Source: JALQUL01 sp040382935
GTDB lineage: Bacteria > Pseudomonadota > Gammaproteobacteria > Burkholderiales > Burkholderiaceae_C
Assembly (NCBI GenBank): GCA_040382935.1
Contig: JBEIEP010000029.1
Coordinates: forward strand, 1 to 38,458
Direction: 5' to 3'
DNA: 38,458 bases
Shown here: in pieces, positions 32,735-38,458 of the stretch
Numbering within the stretch: position 1 is the stretch's first letter
Layout of the letters: the number at the start of each line of letters is the position of its first letter
Notes under the pieces: model-generated
The model's database searches: none
What the model was told of the DNA's origin: nothing
Seen by the model: only the letters and a program-made list of their open reading frames with translations
Position numbers and translations under genes: made by a program

Positions 32735-33182
32735 GATTTCCAACTCCGTTCAGGAATACGAGCTTCCACGCCGCAATCGCGCCAATCAAGCACCACGACA
32801 AGGAATGTGCCATATTCTGCCAGTCACACTACCCCTTGTTTTACCAAATTGGAAAATTTACCAGCGGCCTGTCCAACTGGGTGTTTACATGGCGGGAGAT
32901 GGGCTCACAGGTTCGCATATAGCCAACCACCTCTAAGCAAGGTCAACGGAGTCATCTATTGATCCAACGGTACAGCATTGCCTCATTTAATGACCCGCCT
33001 GGGTTGGAGTCTTTTCCTGCTCCCAACATCGCAAGATTCCCTGAAAATGATATTCTCGTCGATCTAACCTAGGCATTAACCATCGTTGTCCTGAATTGAT
33101 CGAATGTTGGCCAAAGCTGCGTTGCGGTGGCGATTTTCAAAGCTAACAATAGAATCCTTCTTAACTTCCTACAAGTCTTGAT
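32735..33182. other. 448-bp intergenic region, no recognised gene
   Basis: Low-GC sequence between the divergent OLD-like and isochorismatase genes. A 37-codon open stretch from a TTG at 32959 or nearby (LIQRYSIASFNDPPG ... ILVDLT) has protein-like composition but no recognised family and no proper start; it may be a remnant. No repeats, terminators or RNA genes were recognised. It should hold the promoters of both neighbours; taGAAT at 33150-33155 is a weak -10 candidate. Confidence 0.5.
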
Positions 33183-33752
33183 ATGTCTGCTACAGCTTTA
33201 CTGGTGATTGATGTGCAAGCGTCTTTTGCGCACCGGCCTTATTTTTCGGAACACGATGTTCCTGCCTTTTTGGACGCGCAAAACGCGCTGATTGCAGCTT
33301 GCCTGGCCGCGCAGATACCTGTGGTGCGCGTGCTGCACACCGACGGCCCCAAAACACCTGATAACCCATTCGCTCAGGTCAGTGGCTTGGTGCGCCCCTT
33401 GGATGGACTGCTGCCGTTTGAGGCCGCCGCCACCTTTACGAAATCGCGCCACAGTGCGCTGGTGGGCACTGGGCTGGAGGTGTGGTTGACCGAGAACGGC
33501 ATTGGCCGTTTGATCGTCTCTGGCATTCGCACCGAGCAGTGTTGCGAGACCACCGCCCGGCACGCCTCGGATTTAGGTTGGACCGTAGACTTTGTGCTGG
33601 ATGCCACCTTGACGTTTGACATGACGCAGGCCGATGGCACCCCCTTGAGCGCGGCCGACATCAAAGCGCGAACTGCCACCGTGCTGCAAGGGCGATTCGC
33701 CCGGGTTTGTACGGTCGAGCAGGCCTTAAGTGGCATCACTTCGTGCCGTTAA
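33183..33752 (+). CDS. Isochorismatase-family cysteine hydrolase
   Basis: 189 residues. The catalytic triad of the family is visible: D10 (LLVIDVQ), K87 (FTKSRHSAL) and C120 (GIRTEQCCETTARHA). Members hydrolyse small amides or esters such as nicotinamide or N-carbamoyl compounds; the substrate here is unknown. The GlxA-type regulator starts 30 bp downstream on the same strand, a frequent pairing in Burkholderiales where the regulator controls the hydrolase. Confidence 0.92.
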   Translation: MSATALLVIDVQASFAHRPYFSEHDVPAFLDAQNALIAACLAAQIPVVRVLHTDGPKTPDNPFAQVSGLVRPLDGLLPFEAAATFTKSRHSALVGTGLEVWLTENGIGRLIVSGIRTEQCCETTARHASDLGWTVDFVLDATLTFDMTQADGTPLSAADIKARTATVLQGRFARVCTVEQALSGITSCR

Positions 33753-33782
33753 AGTAAAGCAGATACAAAAGCGGGCCTGCCC

Positions 33783-34763
33783 ATGATTGAGGTGCACTTT
33801 ATGATTCTGCCGGACAGTCTTTTGATGGACTGGGCCGGTCCGGCAGAGGCGCTGCGCATTGCCAACCAATGCGAGGTGGCGCAGGGGCGCGGCCCCCGCT
33901 TTGCGATGCATTTTGTAGGCCCGCAGACCAGCGCCCTCTCATCGGTGGGCCTGCCCCTAGGCCACCTTGCACCACTGCCGCCTCTGACCGTTCTTAACAG
34001 CACCGGGTCTAGCCATTGGGTGGTGGTGGTAGGCCAAATAGGCCCATCGATTGACCTTGACACGCCCGCCCTGCAAACCACGCTGCATTGGTTGCGGGGC
34101 CTGCGCCTTATGGCGGGCCAGCTGGAGTTGTTGTGCGTTTGCGCAGGCGCGGTGATTGCGGCCAAGGCGGGCCTGTTAAGCGGCCGCAAAGCTACCACCC
34201 ATCACGAACATTTGGCACAGCTACAACACACCGATGCGCGTTGCCAGGTGCAGGCCAACCGGGTGTTTGTGGACGACTGCCCGGTGTACACCAGCGCCGG
34301 CATCACCACCGGCATCGATTTGTTTTTGTACCGTATCTCGGCGGTATGCGGGCCCGCTACAGCGGCCCGTGTGGCCCAAACCATGGTGGTGGCCCAGCGC
34401 CGTGGGCCGGGCGACCCCGAGTTGTCACCGTTTCTGCACCACCGGCAGCATTTACACGCAGCGGTGCACCGGGTGCAAGACGCGGTGAGCCAGTCGCCCA
34501 GTGCGCCATGGTCTTTGGCCCAGATGGCCAAGGTGGCCTGCACCTCGCCGCGCCACCTGTGCCGATTGTTTGTTCAGAACACCGGTATCACGCCACCGCA
34601 CTACCTGCGTCAGATCCGGTTGGCAGTGGCACAAACGGCGCTACAAAACGGGCAGAACGTGAGCCAAGCGGCCGAACGGGCGGGGTTTGGATCGGATACC
34701 CAACTGCGCCGGGCCTGGCGAGCGGCGGGTTTGGCAGGAACCCCGTCAACATTTACGGCTTAA
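33783..34763 (+). CDS. GlxA-family transcriptional regulator (DJ-1/PfpI + AraC HTH)
   Basis: 326 residues. The N-terminal DJ-1/PfpI-like domain (about 1-190) has the nucleophile-elbow-like LCVCAGAVIAAKAGLL; the C-terminal AraC/XylS domain (about 230-326) has two helix-turn-helices (WSLAQMAKVACTSPRHLCRLF and VSQAAERAGFGSDTQLRRAW). It probably senses a small molecule and controls the upstream hydrolase gene, with which it forms a two-gene operon. Confidence 0.92.
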   Translation: MIEVHFMILPDSLLMDWAGPAEALRIANQCEVAQGRGPRFAMHFVGPQTSALSSVGLPLGHLAPLPPLTVLNSTGSSHWVVVVGQIGPSIDLDTPALQTTLHWLRGLRLMAGQLELLCVCAGAVIAAKAGLLSGRKATTHHEHLAQLQHTDARCQVQANRVFVDDCPVYTSAGITTGIDLFLYRISAVCGPATAARVAQTMVVAQRRGPGDPELSPFLHHRQHLHAAVHRVQDAVSQSPSAPWSLAQMAKVACTSPRHLCRLFVQNTGITPPHYLRQIRLAVAQTALQNGQNVSQAAERAGFGSDTQLRRAWRAAGLAGTPSTFTA

Positions 34764-34856
34764 CCCATATTCACTTTTTTGGGATAAACTCCATCTCATT
34801 TCCACCCAAATTCCTATTTAAGGGGTACGGTGGTGATCTGACAAGGAGTGCCCGCC

Positions 34857-34973
34857 ATGTTGAACTCGGCCCACGCGCCGCGCCATGCCCGCCCCGGCCA
34901 TCTGGGGTTTACATACCAGCGGGGCAAGTGCGTACCCATCCCAAGCGCCCTGTTGCCGCAAGGCAGACCCTAG
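34857..34973 (+). CDS. Small ORF at the head of the pilus operon, 38 aa, unknown
   Basis: The ATG at 34857 has a good ribosome-binding site (aaggag, 8-9 bases upstream) and ends at TAG 34971-34973, 9 bp before the PilO2-like gene. The product is short, basic and His/Pro-rich (starting MLNSAHAPRHARPGH), with no signal peptide or membrane segment. No family recognised. It may be a small pilus component, a leader whose translation couples to the next gene, or chance. Confidence 0.35.
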   Translation: MLNSAHAPRHARPGHLGFTYQRGKCVPIPSALLPQGRP

Positions 34974-34982
34974 GGAAACGCC

Positions 34983-36479
34983 ATGGCAAGCAAAATTGTT
35001 TACCAAAGAGCGGGGTCAGGCAAAGGTTCACCGGCCGTGGTGTTGGTGGCTGGGCTGGAGTGGCGGGTATTAAGTGGCGGCACCGATGCGGACCTGCGCG
35101 AACGTGGCAGGGAGCGCTCGGCCACGCACGTCTCGCTGATTCGATTTAAAAACACCAGTGCTACCCGGTCGCGGCGCTACTTTTGGCAGCGACACCCTGC
35201 CTCCGACAGCGCTGATGGTGGCAACCCCAAGGACCTCCAAGTAGGCGACCAAGCCCTAACTGGCAACCTCGCCGCAAGCGTGCAACGGCGCCCTGTCGGT
35301 GGATTCTTTGTCAACGTCGAAGGCACCGCACCTCCCGCCAAGTCCCACTCGTTGGCAGCGGCCTTCGCCGGTTGGATGGCGGCTCACCCCAACGCCCTGC
35401 TGTGCTACGCCGTATCGGCCGCAGAGCGCCAACGCCTGCACCATCCACTGCCCGAAGGGACTTGGTTGGTGGTGGTCGTTGTGGCGGGCAGCCCGGTGGT
35501 TGACGCGGTCGTTACCAACGGCGACGAAGCCCATGCCTTGATGGCCTCCTATAGGCTTTCGCACCCCGATATTTCTGTCGTCAGCAACGATACCGTTCGG
35601 TATCCCCAAACGGTTAAAGCAGAAAACATCTTGCCCGCTTTGGTCAACTATGCGCTTACCAGCCGGGACGCCTCAACCCAACTGCATGCCATCCCGGCCG
35701 ATACCCGTAAATGGATGGTACTGGCCGTGCTTGCGGCTTTGGCGACAGGACTCTACCTTCATCACCAGAAAAATCAGCAAGAAGCGGAGCGACAGCGCGT
35801 ACTGCTTGAGCGGCGTAACAACGACCCGGCCCAACTTTACACGGCGGCGTTACGCACACAAGGCCACCAAATGGGGCACTCAAGGCCTAGTTTGTTGGGC
35901 GCCGTTGATGCTGTCGCTCGTCTGCCTTTACGGGTGGGCGGCTGGCAACTCAAGGGCGCATCGTGTGAGTCCACTTGCACGGCCCAGTACCTGCGCCAGT
36001 TTGGAACCACCAGCGAGTTGCACACCGCGCTGTCCGCTTTGGGGTCAGGCTACACACTGCTACCCCCGCTGGCAAGCGACACCGATTTGGACAAAGCCAC
36101 CGTGGCTGTGCACGCAACGCTAGAGGCCGCTGGACCCGAACCACAAGCCCCCACCTCAGCCGAGTTTTTGCAGGGCAAGGCCGCTAACCAGTTGCAAGCC
36201 TGGAAAACGGCTGGTCTGAGCCTGCAAATGCAAAGCCCGCAATTGTGGCCGCAAGTGCCCAAGGTGCCCGCCAACTTCAAGGCTGCCAATGCCATAAGCG
36301 TAGGCAAGCTAGAGGTGGGTGGCATTGCCCTCCCACTGCTCAAAGAGGTACTCAACACGGCGCCGGCCAATGTGGTCTGGAAGGGCTTTCGAATTGAGGT
36401 CGCCACTGGCAACCCATCTGCCAACCCCATAGACCAGGCCAAGGCGCAGGTCACCGGTGCGTTTTATCTCAAAAACTGA
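34983..36479 (+). CDS. Type IVb pilus assembly protein, PilO2-like
   Basis: 498 residues. A long cytoplasmic N-terminal domain (about 1-240) has an actin-like/PilM-type look (VEGTAPPAKSHSLAAAFAGW), followed by one transmembrane helix at 244-260 (WMVLAVLAALATGLYLH), a short charged coiled coil and a periplasmic domain rich in short beta-like segments. This architecture matches PilO of the R64-type thin pilus, an inner-membrane alignment component. It is 9 bp before the ATPase gene. A PilN-type secretin, PilL and PilM genes are not present upstream. Confidence 0.75.
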   Translation: MASKIVYQRAGSGKGSPAVVLVAGLEWRVLSGGTDADLRERGRERSATHVSLIRFKNTSATRSRRYFWQRHPASDSADGGNPKDLQVGDQALTGNLAASVQRRPVGGFFVNVEGTAPPAKSHSLAAAFAGWMAAHPNALLCYAVSAAERQRLHHPLPEGTWLVVVVVAGSPVVDAVVTNGDEAHALMASYRLSHPDISVVSNDTVRYPQTVKAENILPALVNYALTSRDASTQLHAIPADTRKWMVLAVLAALATGLYLHHQKNQQEAERQRVLLERRNNDPAQLYTAALRTQGHQMGHSRPSLLGAVDAVARLPLRVGGWQLKGASCESTCTAQYLRQFGTTSELHTALSALGSGYTLLPPLASDTDLDKATVAVHATLEAAGPEPQAPTSAEFLQGKAANQLQAWKTAGLSLQMQSPQLWPQVPKVPANFKAANAISVGKLEVGGIALPLLKEVLNTAPANVVWKGFRIEVATGNPSANPIDQAKAQVTGAFYLKN

Positions 36480-36488
36480 GGTGTCGCT

Positions 36489-38366
36489 ATGGCCTTAACC
36501 ACCCTGTTCGCCCGTCGCAAATCGGGATTGGCCGATCCACTTTCAGCGCCGGCAGACGGCTTTTTGAACGATACCTTGGCCCCGCCACCTATGGTGATGG
36601 TTGCCTCGACACCTTCCTCTGCCTTTGCCGTACAGGAGCCCTGCCCGCCGTGGGCACAGTCCCTACTCGCCACCCCCGAGCGTAGCGCCAAACGTTATGC
36701 CATCTTTGGAGAACTTCCCAAGTTTGTGCGCGTGCTCACCCAAGGTGACCATCCGCTATACGGTTTACCCATGGACGCCCTGCCCCATCTTTTGGCGATC
36801 GAGCTGGAGGGCCGACTGGCACTGGTGTTGGTCAATGAAGAATCCCCCATCGATCTGGCCGTTCACAACAGCCTCACCGGTGCCCTGGCCACCGCAGGCT
36901 ACACCGTGCAACCCATGGCCATCGCGCCTAAGCTGGTACTGGATGAAGTGCGCGCCTGCTCACAAAGTGAAGACCTTAAAGGCTCCCGCTACGCCAACCC
37001 CCACATGGCCACGGTAAAAACTTGGCTCACCTATGCGGTCGAGAACCGCGCCACCGATATCCACGTTGAGATCAATGGCTCGGCGGGCCAAGTGCGTTTT
37101 AGGATTGACGGCGAGTTAGAAACCATGCGCACTGCAGGGGGTGGCGTCTACGCCAGCCGCCATGTAGAAGACTGCCTGGCCGCTCTGTACAACAACGAGC
37201 AGCAGCGCAAATCGGGCAGCGACTCCTTGTTTGACGCCTCTAAAAACCTGTACTGCATGGTGCCCTACACCAGCGTGCCCGGCCATACCCTTAAATTGCG
37301 CTACCAAAGCCTGCGCGGCAACGAAGGCCCCAAGGTGATTCTGCGGCTGCTGCATGTCAATGACGAGCAACCCACCTTGACCTTTGAGCAACTGGGCTAC
37401 GCCCCCAGCCACATCGCCCTGTGGGAGACGGCCATGCAAACCCCCTCGGGGGCTATTCTGATTGCGGGTATTACCGGCTCTGGCAAATCCACCACACAAA
37501 AGAGCTTTATTGAACTCAACCCCGCCGCCGCATCCAGCGCCATCTACACCATAGAAGACCCGGTGGAGTACCCCATACGCCACGCCCACCAATACCCCAT
37601 ACAGCGCGACCTGTCCGACCCCGCCGCCTCGGCCCGCCTGTACACCGAAACCGTGGCCGCCCTGATGCGGGCCGACCCCGACATCGTGATGCTGGGCGAG
37701 GTGCGCGACGAACCCAGTGCTAGAGCCTTGCAACAACTGGTAGAAACCGGCCACATGGGCCTGGCCACGGTCCACGCGCATTTGCTCTCAGGCATCATCC
37801 CGCGCCTGACCAACCCCGAGGTGGGCCTGAACCGCGAGGTGCTCACTGCCCCCAATATGCTCACCCTGCTGGTGTACCAAGCCTTGGTACCCAAGCTATG
37901 CCCCGCCTGCTCGGTACCCACCGCCGAGGCCCTGGTTACCGCCCCCGAGGTCGCCGCCACCGTAGCCCATTTTGAGGCGCTGCAATTGCCCACGCGCCAA
38001 CTGCGCTGGAAACGCATGGGCGGCTGCAAGCATTGCGCGCACAGGGGCACCATTGGCCTGACTGTGGTGGCTGAAATGCATATGCCCGACGAGGACTGGT
38101 TAGCGGCCATACGCACCCATGACGACAGCCGCGCCGTTGAGATCTACCGCAGCTACTCGGATGGGAACTTGGCCAGTTTCAACATGGTGGGCAAAACCGT
38201 GTTTGAACACGCCCTGTGGAAGGCCTTGCAAGGCCATATCGACGCGCGCCAGTGCACCCGCTTTGACAGCTTTTCCCGCTACATGGCCCGGCTTGCCCGC
38301 CTGCGCGCCACACGGGCCGCTAGCGTCACCAGCGCCACCAGCGACCTCACCGAGAAGCCTTTATGA
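36489..38366 (+). CDS. Type IVb pilus assembly ATPase, PilQ-like (GspE/PilB superfamily)
   Basis: 625 residues. The ATPase core carries Walker A GITGSGKST (327-335), Asp box TIEDPVEYP (354-362), Walker B-region RADPDIVMLGEVRD (394-407) and His box TVHAHL (427-432). A tetracysteine zinc site, CPAC (471-474) and CKHC (about 523-526), is of GspE/PilB type. The N-terminal 160 residues are a variable domain. It should power pilin polymerisation as a hexamer at the inner membrane. The stop overlaps the next start (ATGA). Confidence 0.88.
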   Translation: MALTTLFARRKSGLADPLSAPADGFLNDTLAPPPMVMVASTPSSAFAVQEPCPPWAQSLLATPERSAKRYAIFGELPKFVRVLTQGDHPLYGLPMDALPHLLAIELEGRLALVLVNEESPIDLAVHNSLTGALATAGYTVQPMAIAPKLVLDEVRACSQSEDLKGSRYANPHMATVKTWLTYAVENRATDIHVEINGSAGQVRFRIDGELETMRTAGGGVYASRHVEDCLAALYNNEQQRKSGSDSLFDASKNLYCMVPYTSVPGHTLKLRYQSLRGNEGPKVILRLLHVNDEQPTLTFEQLGYAPSHIALWETAMQTPSGAILIAGITGSGKSTTQKSFIELNPAAASSAIYTIEDPVEYPIRHAHQYPIQRDLSDPAASARLYTETVAALMRADPDIVMLGEVRDEPSARALQQLVETGHMGLATVHAHLLSGIIPRLTNPEVGLNREVLTAPNMLTLLVYQALVPKLCPACSVPTAEALVTAPEVAATVAHFEALQLPTRQLRWKRMGGCKHCAHRGTIGLTVVAEMHMPDEDWLAAIRTHDDSRAVEIYRSYSDGNLASFNMVGKTVFEHALWKALQGHIDARQCTRFDSFSRYMARLARLRATRAASVTSATSDLTEKPL

Positions 38367-38458
38367 ACCCCACCCGACTGCTGGACTCTGGCTTATTTTG
38401 GCTCAACACACGCTTGTGGCGGTCCCAGCGCGGCGTGTTCTACCGCGACATGGCCGAC
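38363..38458 (+). CDS. Type IVb pilus inner-membrane protein, PilR/GspF-like, N-terminal part
   Basis: The ATG at 38363 overlaps the ATPase stop by 4 bases. The 32 visible codons read MNPTRLLDSGLFWLNTRLWR and then FYRDMAD, resembling the short cytoplasmic start of GspF/PilR platform proteins. The rest lies beyond the window, so the call rests on position plus this short match. Confidence 0.6.
   Translation, partial: MNPTRLLDSGLFWLNTRLWRSQRGVFYRDMAD

Noticed and set aside
34088..35149. 353-codon plus-strand frame overlapping the glxA-like gene and the start of pilO2
   Set aside because: It is a GC-driven alternative frame of the regulator, with Gly/Arg/Pro-rich low-complexity composition and no domain.
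1..38458. CRISPR arrays, tRNA/rRNA genes, prophage genes
   Set aside because: No regularly spaced repeats, no cloverleaf-like sequence and no phage structural genes were recognised on reading both strands; a tRNAscan or CRISPR search was not possible here.

Overview
The window is a stretch of bacterial chromosome, most likely from the Burkholderiales (Comamonadaceae-like). This is inferred from the trimeric-type porin, the adjacent tyrS / M23 peptidase / anmK / erpA / rplM-rpsI housekeeping genes, the phoH-ybeY pair, and phenylacetate (paa) gene relics of betaproteobacterial type. No rRNA gene, tRNA gene, CRISPR array or prophage was seen.

Layout. 1-0.44 kb: 3' end of an IS256-family transposase, cut by the window edge. 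0.73-8.1 kb: porin, coq7, an OsmC-like gene, ilvA (preceded by an sRNA-like or attenuator-like element), a 37-codon Tat/lipobox stub, rlmJ, rplM-rpsI and a DUF6776 coiled-coil protein. 8.1-18.6 kb: bactofilin, erpA, anmK, M23 peptidase, tyrS, a CDF metal transporter, dtd, an excisionase-like/PIN toxin-antitoxin pair with tandem 9-bp repeats in front, ybeY, phoH and ruvAB. 18.6-23.9 kb: a chimeric antitoxin with a beheaded YafQ-like toxin, then a complete type III restriction-modification system (mod, res) whose recognition domain looks transferred. 23.9-28 kb: thiL, apaG, psd, a DEAD-box helicase and a DUF6172 protein.

28-30.9 kb is the oddest part. The C-terminus of a thioesterase gene lies beside a 332-codon open frame made of in-frame pieces of paaK, paaC and paaE, in operon order. 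It keeps the paaK ribosome-binding site and a palindrome that could be a PaaR-type operator. Next come ung, tonB and a remnant of an SRPBCC-domain gene. 30.9-33.2 kb: an AT-richer OLD-like ATPase/Toprim gene standing alone (candidate phage defence) and about 450 bp with no recognised gene. 33.2-34.8 kb: isochorismatase-like hydrolase plus GlxA-type regulator. 34.9 kb to the end: start of a type IVb pilus operon (small ORF, PilO2-like, PilQ-like ATPase, start of a PilR/GspF-like gene).

Main theme: intact housekeeping operons interspersed with eroded accessory loci (paa cluster, toxin-antitoxin, Tat lipoprotein, SRPBCC gene). In two cases deletion joined genes in frame and left new open reading frames. 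No wholly new multi-gene system can be demonstrated from sequence alone. The strongest candidates for something undescribed are the PaaK'-'PaaC'-'PaaE chimera, the chimeric antitoxin, the lone OLD-like nuclease and the sRNA-like element before ilvA.
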